A stretch of 64,000 bases of DNA from Cheilinus undulatus (GCF_018320785.1 NC_054872.1:25316769-25380768), one strand, 5' to 3'; numbered from the stretch's first letter, positions 46,501 through 55,919 are shown. Notes: generated by a model from the sequence alone, not told the origin. Numbers and translations are program-made.

Positions 46501-47175
46501 GAAAATACATTTAAGTCTGTGTGTCCACTTTGCAGAAAATTCACCAGAAGCTGATGTCAGACCCCAACAACTTCCCCACACTACAGTCCATCGTTCTGCA
46601 TGAGGTCCACACAGATGTTGCCAAGGTGCGCAACTCAGCCACAGAAGCTCTGCTCTGGCTCCGACGAGGCCTGAAGTTCCTCAAAGAGTTTCTTTCAGAG
46701 GTTAATGCAGGAGAACAAGACATCCAAGGAGCACTGAGTGAGTGTGATTCTTACAGATAAGTTTAATACAAAGATCTGTCTTTATCTCTTCACTGTCAGG
46801 GTAAATCATACTCTGTCTTAAATACAGATAACGCTTATGGAAAGACCCTTCGACAGTACCATGGATGGGTTGTGCGAGGTGTTTTTGCTGTAAGTATTTC
46901 TAACTTTCATCTCTTCTTCTTCTTGCTCAGAGGTCACTCTGTATTTTGAGTTTGACCACTTGTTTTTGTTGTTCCAGCTGGCCCTTCGAGCTGCCCCATC
47001 TTATCAGAGCTTCACTGCTGCCCTGGTGTCAAAAGAAGGCGATGAACTGAAGAGCAGCTTCACCAGTGGCATGCACAGGGACCTGGGGGTGTACCTGCCC
47101 GCCATGGAGAAGCAGCTGGCAGTCCTCGATGTTCTGTACGAAGAATACAACCTGGAGTCTGATGAAGTGGTGTGA
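34507..47175 (+). CDS. plekha8: plekha8 (FAPP2), glucosylceramide transfer protein with PH and GLTP domains, complete
   Basis: Exons: 34507-34546, 34990-35106, 36216-36371, 38050-38171, 38388-38546, 38656-38696, 38958-39076, 42719-43064, 43851-43936, 46278-46336, 46536-46737, 46828-46889, 46978-47175. This gives 568 aa (human 519). The N-terminal PH domain ([20 protein letters not shown] to RQKWLVALG) is of the FAPP type that binds PtdIns4P and ARF1 at the trans-Golgi. A coiled/linker region and an acidic segment follow. The C-terminal GLTP fold has the sugar-contact set D-x3-N-x2-K (MDFVGNIKK), W in EALLWLRRG and H in YHGWVVRG. The GLTP domain separates it from PLEKHA3, which lacks one. FAPP2 moves glucosylceramide for complex glycolipid synthesis (established knowledge). 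The extra length lies mainly in the acidic exon. Confidence 0.97.
34990..35106 (+). CDS. plekha8: plekha8 exon 2: PH domain
   Basis: Encodes [39 protein letters not shown]. The basic residue in WQPRWF belongs to the phosphoinositide-binding loop region of FAPP PH domains. Confidence 0.95.
36216..36371 (+). CDS. plekha8: plekha8 exon 3: PH domain C-terminal half
   Basis: Encodes [20 protein letters not shown] then [18 protein letters not shown], including the invariant PH-domain tryptophan. A Tc1 transposon starts 17 bp after its donor. Confidence 0.95.
36389..37962 (+). mobile_element. nearly full-length Tc1 transposon in plekha8 intron 3
   Basis: 1,574 bp with inverted ends CAGGTACATCTCA... 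and long subterminal inverted arms of about 200 bp on each side. It is flanked by TA on the left and TG (mutated TA) on the right. It contains a transposase pseudogene in the same sense as plekha8. Intron 3 is only 1,678 bp, so about 94% of it is this element. Confidence 0.95.
36680..37685 (+). pseudogene. Tc1-type (DD34E) transposase, inactivated
   Basis: The frame opens [20 protein letters not shown] with the N-terminal paired-like helix-turn-helix. It is broken by TGA at 37064-37066 and by TAG at 37388-37390, immediately before the second catalytic aspartate, plus a one-base frame change just downstream (between about 37391 and 37415). The last part reads [10 protein letters not shown] with the catalytic glutamate and ends KGGPTKY-stop. 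Allowing for the frame change, the second Asp to Glu spacing is 34, as in Tc1. The damage means no functional enzyme from this copy. Confidence 0.9.
38050..38171 (+). CDS. plekha8: plekha8 exon 4: helical linker
   Basis: Encodes [20 protein letters not shown] then [12 protein letters not shown], predicted coiled coil, ending on a codon boundary before GTAAGG. Confidence 0.95.
38388..38546 (+). CDS. plekha8: plekha8 exon 5: linker with TPPGSP-like motif
   Basis: Encodes [32 protein letters not shown] and the conserved SPPGSPP. 53 whole codons. Confidence 0.95.
38656..38696 (+). CDS. plekha8: plekha8 exon 6: small linker exon
   Basis: 41 nt encoding [13 protein letters not shown] plus two bases. 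The donor AA|GTAGGT and the next exon restore a lysine codon, so the phase supports this small exon. Confidence 0.85.
38958..39076 (+). CDS. plekha8: plekha8 exon 7: linker
   Basis: Encodes [20 protein letters not shown] then acidic [19 protein letters not shown]. Low conservation is expected here, but the phases fit on both sides. Confidence 0.85.
39821..40390 (-). mobile_element. TTAA-flanked non-autonomous DNA element, copy 2
   Basis: Inverse of the family seen at 7079-7738. Its ends are TTAAAGTGTAAGTAAAACCC and gttcactacctctttaa, both at TTAA. Shares the block agtgtaagtaaaacccc and taagctaattaaaagcc with copy 1. Confidence 0.6.
40658..40902 (-). mobile_element. short MITE, copy 2
   Basis: Ends atatgcaaatgtaggctgcc and, inverted, atatgcatttcacatgttgc form an imperfect TIR of about 40 bp. 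The interior matches 26430-26672 in the opposite orientation. Confidence 0.5.
42719..43064 (+). CDS. plekha8: plekha8 exon 8: acidic, glutamate-rich linker
   Basis: 346 nt encoding an E/D/Q-rich low-complexity stretch ([20 protein letters not shown] and similar), ending [13 protein letters not shown]. The FFSTM block is conserved in mammalian FAPP2, while the acidic run is not obviously so. It accounts for the longer fish protein. Confidence 0.9.
43065..43850 (+). other. plekha8 intron 8, no feature seen
   Basis: 786 bp, AT-rich, nothing recognised. Confidence 0.5.
43851..43936 (+). CDS. plekha8: plekha8 exon 9: start of GLTP domain
   Basis: Encodes [20 protein letters not shown] then CYAIVPVL, matching the opening helix of the FAPP2 GLTP domain. 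Donor GTAGGC. Confidence 0.95.
43937..46277 (+). other. plekha8 intron 9 (2.3 kb)
   Basis: 44512-44600 (agctgaatgatttgagccac...) resembles the left end of a common fish hAT family, and 45154-45235 (gtggttctcaactgatctag) another hAT end. Otherwise nothing recognised. Confidence 0.4.
46278..46336 (+). CDS. plekha8: plekha8 exon 10: GLTP sugar-binding motif
   Basis: Encodes [20 protein letters not shown]. The D, N and first K of the GLTP headgroup-recognition set lie here and at the next junction. Confidence 0.95.
46536..46737 (+). CDS. plekha8: plekha8 exon 11: GLTP core
   Basis: Encodes [40 protein letters not shown]. The tryptophan in LLWLRR stacks on the glycolipid sugar in GLTP-fold proteins. 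Confidence 0.95.
46828..46889 (+). CDS. plekha8: plekha8 exon 12: GLTP histidine
   Basis: Encodes [21 protein letters not shown], with the conserved histidine that contacts the ceramide amide in the GLTP family. Confidence 0.95.
46978..47175 (+). CDS. plekha8: plekha8 last exon
   Basis: 65 codons plus [23 protein letters not shown] through [18 protein letters not shown], ending LESDEVV, identical in its last residues to mammalian FAPP2. Confidence 0.97.
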   Translation: MALRAAPSYQSFTAALVSKEGDELKSSFTSGMHRDLGVYLPAMEKQLAVLDVLYEEYNLESDEVV

Positions 47176-48858
47176 AAGCTGAACACATAGATGATCGGGG
47201 CTTGAGGAAGAGCAGATCCTGACCGCAGGGGGTAGGGAAGTGAAAACCTGCTGGAGGAAGGTGCCACGTGCATCAAGGTGCATCTCGTATACGAAATAGT
47301 GCAGCATGTCCCGTGTGTGAGTTGTTGAATTCTACATCTGTAGAGGGTGAAGTTTTGAAGAAGGTCCGGAATACAGGCATTTGGAAGCCCACAACAGGAA
47401 AAGCAGGCATTAACAATGAAGGTGTTATTTGCTGACAAAATGTAGATTCTGTGTCTTATTTAAAAGACAGTGAAGTGGTTTTTATGCAGATGCAAACCTT
47501 AAGGATTCATGGTTAACTATTTGGGGTGCATTGTGGCAGTTTTGAACTGTACATGTTTGAGGTACATAAGCACAGGGAGTTAAGCCTCAGTAACAACCCT
47601 GAAGATTATTTATGACTCTCTCCAGAATGCAGTTATTGTGTGATCATGATTGTTCTGCCCTTGGACAAAGAGGAATGCTGCAGCAAACAAACAGGCCATT
47701 TAAAGATAAGTCAGATTGTTACAGTGCCCTTTATATGCCTAAAGTATGAGATAGAATTGCGTACTGGGCTCCCATTGGTGTAATGAGTAAACATATTGCC
47801 TTGCACTAACTAAAGTTTGGTGGAAATGATATACAAAAGTATATGGCTAATAATCAATATAAATTTAGTTTCGTCTTGAAATTTGAATCTTAACTCTGCA
47901 GTTTGACAATGTATTGTTTAACATGTTATGAGCTAACACTCTAGAGACTTTTCATGGGACCAAAAAGGAACTGTCATGTGAATGGCTTTAGCCTCCGCTG
48001 CCTACAGTACCACAACAAACAAGAGTGAATTAAGTGTGTAGCTGTGTACTGACAACTGCTGAATATTTATGTGGACGTCCTCTGCACAAACCTATGCATT
48101 GTTTGCAATTTCACAATGTCTATTTATTACGTCTTAAGTTATAAAGTTCATACCAATGTCATTTGGATTTAGTGACATGTTTATTGAACTTTTGTATGAA
48201 TGTATGGACATTTGTACTCACAGCGCATGTTGGATGATTGCATGGTTTTATGTAACAAATAACACCAGTGCCAGTAGAAACTGAATATAGGTTAAGACCT
48301 AGAACTAATTTAAGTAAATGTATCATCTCAAAGAGTATAAAACATCAAAGTTTTATTAAATTGCTTCTCTTTCATCTCTGCACTGATACTGAACATCCTC
48401 CTTCAGCATCCTCCTTACGCTACAGATTTCAGCCATTCACAATTTCATCTTTGTGCTGTCCTACAGTAACTTGATTATTATTACCAGCTGTTCTCAATAA
48501 TTTATGATGTCAGTTCAACAAAGATGATTGGTTAGAGTCTGCTCCCCGGGCAGGTTCAAGTTTGTCAACAGAACCACTGAGCCATTCGAACAAACCAGGG
48601 ACATCCTCACAGGGCTTTTTTTAAACCAAGACAAACCATGAAGTATTTTTAACTTCTAACTTTTTTTCCTTGCGTTTTCAGGATTACATTTGGTAATAAT
48701 TAATTGGCAGAAGGTTTACACATCTGATGTGCAATAGCTTTCTCTGTTGCAGATAATTCCACTGTTTATCCTGAAATAATGCTATTGTAATAGTACAAAC
48801 ACTTGATTTGTTTTTCTATGATTGTATAGAAAATGCTGTCTGATTTTTACATAATAAA
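47176..48858 (+). other. plekha8 3' UTR (proposed)
   Basis: 1.7 kb without coding features. AATAAA at 48853-48858 followed by a T/G-rich stretch (tctgtgttcag) is the likely polyadenylation signal. Confidence 0.55.
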
Positions 48859-48955
48859 TAACTAAACTGTCCAACTCTGTGTTCAGTCCTGTCAGAGAAA
48901 AATGCATTGTTGTCTACCAAGTTGAGATATGCATGCTGTGATTTATGAAGACCTA

Positions 48956-49499
48956 CAGTGCTTAACAAATTTATTAGACCACCTGTCATATTTGTCTCAA
49001 AGACCGTCCAGCATCATGAAGTGCATTAATGCGGACTCTTTCATTTTCAGTGAGCTCTCCACGTTTTACCATTTTGAACAGGAATGAGGGATTTTAAACT
49101 GAATTCACTCAAATTTGAGCCGGCTCACCGGGCTTCTCTGAGAAGTCAGAAATTAATCAAGCATAACATTCAACCACTAAAACTATTTTTTCTGTTCAGG
49201 AATGCAAGTAAATAACTATAATTTGACATATTAATCAAGAAATATTAATGTGCTTTACTATTTTTTCCATTTTTTTGCAAATCAGTAAATTTGAAAATTC
49301 ACGGATAACAATAATAATTCTATTTTATCATTAAAAATATCATTTGGGTTAAAGAGCTTCTACATATTGGTGTATGAACCATTGCAGAAACATAAAAAAA
49401 AGATTTTGGTAATTACCAATGCTGTTAATTTAGGGCAGCTGTGGCATAAACCTCACTTTGGTTAGGGTGAGAGTGGTCTAATAAATTTGTTAAGCACTG
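48956..49499 (-). mobile_element. Tc1/mariner-like element, CAGTGCTTAAC family, copy 2
   Basis: 544 bp flanked by TA on both sides, same inverted ends as copy 1 at 25601-26146 but in opposite orientation, and nearly the same length. The two copies bracket fkbp14 and plekha8. Confidence 0.85.
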
Positions 49500-49528
49500 T
49501 ACACCCACCAAATGCTCCATTAGGTGTG

Positions 49529-50440
49529 CAGTGCCTATATAAAGTATTCACCCTCTTGGATGTTTTACCTGTTTATTGATTTGATAAATCAATAGTGGTT
49601 AATATAATTTGGCTTGTCAAAAAAAAAAAAAAAAAAACCTCTTTCATCAGTATTCATGGCCACTGTTACACCATGAAGAAAAAAGAACACTCCAAGCAAC
49701 TCTGAAAAAGCTTATTGTAAAGTACAAGCCAGGGGATGGATAGAGAACATTTCCATGGCACTGAACATCCCCAGAGTTTAGTTAAATCCATCATTAAGAA
49801 ACAAGGAATCTGGCACCTAAATCTGCTTAGTGAGAGTGGCCTTTAAGACACCTCTGAATGCTCTGAAGGAGTTACAAGCTTCAGCAGCTGAAATGGGAGA
49901 GAATCTGCATACAACAATTGTTGCCAGGTTCTTCACCAGTCAAAGCTTTATGGAAGAGTTGCAAAGAGAAAGCCACTGTTGAAGAAAACTCATTAAATCT
50001 CGACTAGAGTTCACCAGAAGGCATGTTGGAGACTCAGGGTCAAATGGGACAAAGTCCTTTGTACTGATGAGACCAAAATGGTGCTTCTTGTTCATCAGAC
50101 AATATGCTTTGTTTGGCTGACACCATAACCCTGGAATGCTCATATAGGTAGAGGGTTAAATGAAAGAACTACAGGAAAATCCTGGAGGAAAATCTTAACG
50201 AGTCTGCAGGAGAACTATGGCATGGAAGATTTATCTATTTCAACAAGACAATAAGCCAAAGTATACAGTGAAAGCTACACAGAAATGTTTTAAAGACAAC
50301 AAGGTGAATGTTCTGGAGAAGCCAAGTCAAAGCCCAGACTTCAGTTTGATAGAGAATTTGAGGCTGGAAAAGGGCTGTTCACGCCTGATCACTATGACAC
50401 CTGACAGAGCAGTTTTGCAAACGTGGATGGAGTAAAATTG
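49529..50440 (+). mobile_element. degenerate Tc1-like transposon with broken transposase
   Basis: Left end CAGTGCCTATATAAAGTATT. About 49670-50430 is a damaged Tc1 transposase on the + strand. Readable pieces include YLFQQDNKPKYTVKATQKCF and SQSPDFSLIENL, which carry the second Asp and the Glu of the catalytic triad. The right end is missing. Confidence 0.75.
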
Positions 50441-50499
50441 CAGTATCCAGTTGTGCAAGCCTAAGAAAAATCAGACTAATTCAAGCAAATGGCAACATA

Positions 50500-50690
50500 A
50501 CTCAACCTCTCGATCCAACCAAGGTATTCAGGTATTCAAGGGCATCTCTGAATGCACATGTCAAACCTTGAAGCAGATGGGCTACAGCAGGAGAAGACCA
50601 CACTGGGTGTACCTCCTGTCAGCTAATAACAGGAAACTTAGGATAAATATTTCACCCAGGCTCAATAGAATATTGGACAAACCTTCCCTG
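50500..50690 (+). mobile_element. fragment of a second Tc1-like transposon
   Basis: gggcatctctgaatgcacat...aaaccttgaagcagatgggc matches the middle of a different fish Tc1 transposase. It stops abruptly near 50690, before the catalytic core. Confidence 0.6.
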
Positions 50691-51132
50691 GTTTTTAATT
50701 CAATTTCATTTTGGTTATCATTGCAAGCACACAATAGAGCTTCAGTCAGTTTTGTTTTGTTTTGATATTTTTATTGTAGTTTCAGTTAAGTAAAAATGAT
50801 TAAATTTAGATATTTTGATATTTTATGTTTGATAGCCTTAATTCCAAAACCATGGCAAGATCACTCTCTATGTGTCTAAATTGGTCAAAAGTTTCTTTAT
50901 TTTTTATGTATAATTAAGATTTAAATCAAGCATTACACAAAGATATTTGGATACACTGTTTTAATCTCCCCGGCTATAATGAAAATGTCAGCATGGAAAA
51001 GCTGCTTGGTTTTAAAAAGAACATGCCATTTGTTTTGCTTATGTCACAAGTCAAGCCAGGGTGTGATCACTTCAAGTTCTGGCTGCAGACCATACACCTC
51101 TGACAGAAATATACAAAATACACGCTAAAACT

Positions 51133-51656
51133 CCATCCATCCATCTTCTATACCCCTATCCCATTTGAGGTTGCAGGGGGCCTGGAGCCTATCCCAGCTG
51201 TCACTGGGCGAGAGGTGGGATACACCCTGGACTGGTCACCTGTCAATAGCAGGGCCGACTGTAGCGCTGCATTATGTAATAACGCCGCATTATGTGATAA
51301 TGTAATACATTTTCCATCCATCATGTAATAACGCTGTATTTTCTAAGCCACTAAGCGATTAGGGTTAGGGCAAGGCAGTAGGGTAGGTGTTTAGTCTAGA
51401 GCCCTGAAGGGGGGTTAGGTTTAGGCATAAGTCACTAAGTGGTTAGAGTTAGGGCAAGGTAGTTGGGTAGGACATACCTTGGAGCCCACACTAAGTCCTA
51501 TGGTTAGGGTTATTACATAATGCGGCATTATTACATAATGTGGCTTTACAACGACATATAGAGACAGACAACCAGGCACACCTACAGACCATTGAGAGTC
51601 ACCAATTACCGGAGTACCCGAAGAGAACCCAATCATGGACAGGGAGAACATGCAAT
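51133..51656. mobile_element. fish interspersed repeat (tctatacc...cctggagcctatcccagct family) with nested MITE
   Basis: The two halves (51133-51259 and 51552-51656) belong to a very common teleost repeat and are separated by a later insertion. Eleven-base flanks acgctaaaact (51122-51132) and atgctaaaact (51657-51667) look like a target-site duplication with one mismatch, pointing to retrotransposition. The usual ctgcatgtctttggactgtg block is deleted. Confidence 0.65.
51260..51551. mobile_element. 292-bp MITE with duplicated CATTATGTAATAA ends
   Basis: Left end CATTATGTAATAACGCCGCA, right end its imperfect inverse, so each TIR contains the cattatg word twice. Flanking CGAC at 51256-51259 and 51552-51555 is a candidate 4-bp target duplication. 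The interior has two near copies of a segment beginning taag(c/t)cactaag and containing ttagggttagggcaag. Confidence 0.7.
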
Positions 51657-51839
51657 ATGCTAAAACTTTAAAAATAAAATTGGAGTAAAGTTCCGTTTAG
51701 GGTTATGGTAATGTTTAGGAATCCAAAAGTTAGAAGTTAAAAAGCGTATCTGCAAAACCTAATTGCAAAATGTTTAATAAAGCAGAGTAAACAGTCTGCT
51801 TTACAGGAGAAAAAGCTTGTCCTCCATGATAACGTTTAA

Positions 51840-52130
51840 AGCAGCAAACGTGGCTTACGTCACTCTGTTAGCTGTGAAGCTGCTACGAAGCTAACATAGC
51901 TACACAGCTGATGTAGCTACCCAGCTAACTCAGCTATGAAACAATGTGGCTGAAGCTAAGCTTGCAAAGATGCTACATAGCTATGTTAGCTATAGCTGCA
52001 TTGCTAAAGCTAACATTGCTAAAACTAAGTTAGTTACATTGGCTTTTCTAAATGTTGATCACAGAGCCAGCTGAGCTTAGCTTTAGCTTACTCCAACAGC
52101 TAAAGTGTGCCACTGTTCATGTATCTACTT
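51840..52130. repeat. AGCTA/GCTAAC-word-rich low-complexity block
   Basis: Dense short words agcta, gctaac, tagct with a 14-bp inverted repeat (51889-51902 versus 51978-51991). No coding frame and no TIRs found. Confidence 0.55.
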
Positions 52131-52351
52131 CTAAAACAGTTTGATACATAGTTTAATCAAAATTAGACCTCTGACCTTTGTTTCATGTATGAAATGTTCT
52201 TAGACTGTAATGTTTACAGTCTGGTTATTTCATGAATGTAATGCCAGACTTTGTTTATGAATAAAGTTAAATTTAAACAAAAAGAAATCTGGAAATAAGA
52301 TTTACTTGCAAATTATGGCACTTTTGTTTTGACAAAGATAACAGCCAGACT

Positions 52352-52892
52352 TAACCTGACACGCCAGATGGATATGTTTCACACATCCATCTAGAAAACC
52401 TTCAATACTAAGCATTTGGGAAAGGGCAGAGGATTTGAAAAAAACTCGGAGTGTGGTTGGATGAATGTTCTCTGTCACATCTTTACGGGCGTAAAGATGT
52501 GACAGAGAACACAGGTTCGCGTGCGCAGCTACTGAGGAATAACGCAAACCACGGCAACCAAGACATGTCAGTGCACGACTTTTGTCTTTTTTGAAAAGAA
52601 AACAACTCACTGCTTTTCTTTGTTCTTCTTTTAACGAAGAAATATCTTCAAGTTCTGATAAAACTGGCGCTTTAGCAGCATCCACGCTGAGCTCTTCCGC
52701 CATAATTGCACTGGTCTCTTGTTACTGCTTGCTTACCTCTTGACTCCAATGAGCCTGAAAGTACTGCCCCTCATCGCTGATTGGTTCTGTCACTTTCTAA
52801 CCAGGCCCAAACAGTTCAGATGGGAGCTTTGCAAGATGGATTCGCCAGTGAAAAATAAGGAAACAGGCGTATCCATCTGCTTTGCAAGGTTA
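52352..52892. mobile_element. MULE-like non-autonomous element, copy 2
   Basis: TIRs TAACCTGACACGCCAGATGG and inverse of TAACCTTGCAAAGCAGATGG. Perfect 9-bp flanks AGCCAGACT at 52343-52351 and 52893-52901. On the - strand a frame starts at 52703 with MAEELSVDAAKAPVLSELED followed by SSLKEEQRKAVSCFL, resembling the region before the Walker motif of RecQ-like helicases in fish repeats (inference), then degenerates. Confidence 0.75.
52466..52511. repeat. perfect 22-bp palindrome with 2-bp spacer
   Basis: TGTTCTCTGTCACATCTTTA + CG at 52466-52487, spacer GG, and the exact reverse complement at 52490-52511. It lies inside MULE-like copy 2 and is absent at the matching place in copy 1. Confidence 0.95.
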
Positions 52893-52901
52893 AGCCAGAC
52901 T

Positions 52902-54485
52902 GTCTTGATACCATGACACACTTGTGGAGGATCAGTAATGTAAAGATGTAAATGTAAAATAATATGGGACTGATCACAGAGCCTTAAGGCACACCTATTG
53001 TGCTTTTAGGTTGCTCGAGAGGCTCCATTCATTTTCACACACTGCGTCCTATCAGATATAAAGACATCCATGCTAGCACTCTTGATGAAAAAGTAAATTT
53101 AGAAAGGAAGTTTGAGTAAACATTAGTGCCACTGATCTTGATTAACAGCTGCATACCTTTCTGAGTGTTAAATGAGGGTTTTGCACATGCAGTGGTTGAG
53201 TGTCCTCTGCCAGGACCAGACATCCTGCATGCTGCTCATTCCTGCCTATAGGTCAGGGATTTTCACTCAGCCCGGGCCAATAGCTGGGTCCCTGCCTGTT
53301 TCCTGTCCCTGTGGCCTCCTTTGCATTGCCCCCACAGGAGTAATCCCACACCACACACACTTGCACCAAAATAGCTCCTTTTGTTGGAAAAAGTGTTTGA
53401 TTTCACTCATCAAGTTAATACCTATGAGAGCTCAAAATAGAGCCAGCTAACCCCAGGCTGAACTTCATGACCCGAATCTTTGAGAGTGAGGTGATCATTA
53501 AAGTGAAATGTTCTGAAATAATTTGACTGTAAAACAATTTCACAGATCCTAAACTCCTAAAATTCTTTAAGTTGTGGGATTTTTATGTCTTCAAAGCAGA
53601 TCTTTCATTACAGAATCAGGATGTCTTCTGCATCTTAAGCAACATTTTCCTGAGACATCTGTGGCCCAAATCTGATTGGCCGGGTCAAGGGAATGCACAT
53701 GATGGGATAAATACACCAAGGTAAGCTTTTACTTGGGCATCAACGCAGACAAATGGTCCTGATGTGATTTAGAAAAGAAATATGGCACAGTAATGGAGTT
53801 ACATGCCCGAATCCAGCCTTGAACATCTCTGCTGCAACACTAGCTGGCTTTGTATCTCTGTGCCACATCTACGGGCTGAAACTCTCCTCGGAGGGGTATC
53901 ATGGGAAAAGAATAAAAAGCTTACTATTGCAGAGAGTTCTGTGTGGTCTGCTTTCTATTTAGTCTAACGCAGCACTTTAAGAGAAGTTGCTGACAACATC
54001 GTTTCCCTACTTGATAGATATCTGCTTTTCTTTTTTTTCCCAAGTGAATACCCTGAAGGAACATCAATAGCATTTCTATCACTGTCGTTTGGATTTTTGC
54101 TCAGCAGCTGATCTCTGCCACCACACAGAGCTGCTAACATACCCGTTTTAAATTCAGTTTTAAGTCAGTCTCCTCAGATGTCTGGAAACAGAAAGACTGA
54201 GAACTGTCTAATTAATAATGGATTTATAGTTTCATTTTTTTGGGGGGGGGGGGGTTATGACCCACTTGGACTCCTCAGTATAATCCAGCTTCCTAGCACT
54301 TCAGTGTTTTAAAGCACTGCAAGAATTAGCATCTTAGGCTTTCCAAGACAATCATGAGTTAGAACTGAGTGGCTACGTCTGTGGGTGGAAAGTAAAGCTA
54401 ATGAGGAAAAAAAACTGCTGTTCCTTGCCTGCAGAGGCACCACAGGACAACACATTTTACAGCACAAATACACGTTAACACGTTT
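52902..54485. other. intergenic, no gene seen
   Basis: 1.6 kb with a poly-T/poly-G tract at 54234-54254. No supported coding or RNA gene. Confidence 0.5.
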
Positions 54486-54720
54486 TTTTTGTTTGTTTGT
54501 TAGTTAGTTAGTTAGTTTGTTTGTTAGCAACATAACTCAAAAAGTTGTGGACAGATTTTGATGAAATTTTCAGGAAATGTCAGAAATGGCATAAGGAAGA
54601 ACTAATTAGATTTTGGGAGTGATCTGGATCACCGTCTCCAGGAAATTTTTAAAGGATTCTGTACTATTGGGAGATAGGGCTAAAGGTGGAGGTCTGCGCT
54701 CTCCCAGTGCTTTTCTAGTT
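54486..54720 (+). repeat. repeat fragment (gtttgtttgttagcaa...gtgcttttctagtt)
   Basis: Starts in a gtttgtta-rich run and continues actcaaaaagttgtggacag, gggagtgatctggatcaccg to gctctcccagtgcttttcta, a sequence I recognise as a widespread animal repeat. Superfamily unknown to me and borders uncertain. Confidence 0.4.
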
Positions 54721-54929
54721 TTTAAATTTCTTTACCATTTTTTTTAAATGGATGTAAGGCATGTAAAATCAGAGGCATGGCTGATATGACTACATGCCAG
54801 GACAGTATGGCTGTGGGTTAGGAGGCTTAAGACCTGCCCCAGCACCACCTCTTTGTCTTTGCTAGACTGAAAGTTGGTTTGAGAGTGTTTTCAATATTCT
54901 GGGGCCCCAGAATGGCCTCAGATGTCTTT

Positions 54930-55470
54930 AAAGACAATGCCCGCATGCCAGATAGACTGTTTCATAAATCCATTGCTCAGAATAATTTCACTGCCTTCCA
55001 GGCAACAGTCCATCCATACATTGCCCATGTGTTTGGAAAGGATAGAATCACTGAAAATATTCTCTCAGGGTGATTGGGTGAAAATTCTGCCTGTTACATG
55101 CATTACAGGCCAGTCAGAGTGACAAGAAATATAACCTTAATGGGCATGCACGGCCCCAGGAAGTAGACTACAAAACATGAGTCTTACAGGTAGCTGCTTT
55201 TGTTATTCACTATCAGTGGGGCCAGTTAGGGGAAAAATAAAAACATCTTTTCTGCCAAGTCTTTTGAAAAATAAATGCTATGCAGTTCTAATAAAAATTA
55301 TTGCTATTGCTATATCCAAGCTAATCGCCTCAATGGCAGCCATTGTTAACTGACTTGCACCACGGCTGCACCTAAACTACTGCTTCGTTGATTGGTCCAT
55401 CCAATCTCAGACCAGGCACAAATGATTTGGACTGGAGCTTTACGAGATGGAGCTGCACGAGGACAGACAT
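54930..55470. repeat. diverged relative of the MULE-like family
   Basis: Follows the same order of landmarks as 1224-1764 (gccagat-gtttcataaatccat, ggaaaggatagaatc, gattgggtgaaaattctgcc, ccaggcacaaatgatttgga, gagctttacgagatgga), with heavy substitution and internal rearrangement. A shorter relative is at 58685-58860. Confidence 0.45.
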
Positions 55471-55913
55471 TGAAGTGATGGGTCAAAACGTTGTTTGCCT
55501 GACTGCATCTAATGTTGATTTTAAAAAATTTTCCATCAGAGTTGGGGGTAAGGGGAGGGTAAATGCTCAGACAATGTCCTAAGGAAGCCTTTTCTTTACA
55601 TTTTTCATGACAAATACACAGAATCAGTTATTTGGCAGCCAAGGGAAGCAAAATGATGTTGTTTGTCAGAGTAAATAATTTACTATTCACACATGTACAG
55701 AAAAAAAATCAGCTTACATAACACTTTGTCTATAGTGCGCGCCAACATCTAAGTTCCTCACAGGAGCCTTAATTATACAAATGTTTTTTTTTTTAATCTT
55801 AACATTTAAATTTGATTATTGCATAACTAAGTTTAACCATATTTCATCACTTTAGGAGGCTTAAAAGAAAATGAGAACAGTGTAGAAGGTTTTGTGTTGA
55901 TTTCAATCCTTGT

Positions 55914-55919
55914 TTTATT
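55914..55919 (-). terminator. candidate colq polyadenylation signal
   Basis: AATAAA on the - strand, 1.77 kb beyond the colq stop codon. Between them I see no other gene, so 55920-57684 may be the colq 3' UTR. Weak inference. Confidence 0.3.

Noticed and set aside
34507-47175. Assignment as plekha3 (FAPP1) with fkbp7 as neighbour
   Set aside because: A complete GLTP domain is present, which FAPP1 lacks, and the FKBP protein is 211 aa ending HDEL as in FKBP14.
47004-47438. 144-codon - strand open frame
   Set aside because: Antisense to the last plekha8 exon and 3' UTR, no recognisable domain.
51358-51512. Interstitial telomere repeat (ttagggttaggg)
   Set aside because: Only two consecutive units occur, each time inside the duplicated interior of a MITE, with no extended TTAGGG array.
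52302-52703. Functional host helicase gene on the - strand
   Set aside because: The frame lies within TIRs and a 9-bp duplication, lacks the ATPase motifs, and crosses the new palindrome, so it is a repeat-borne remnant.
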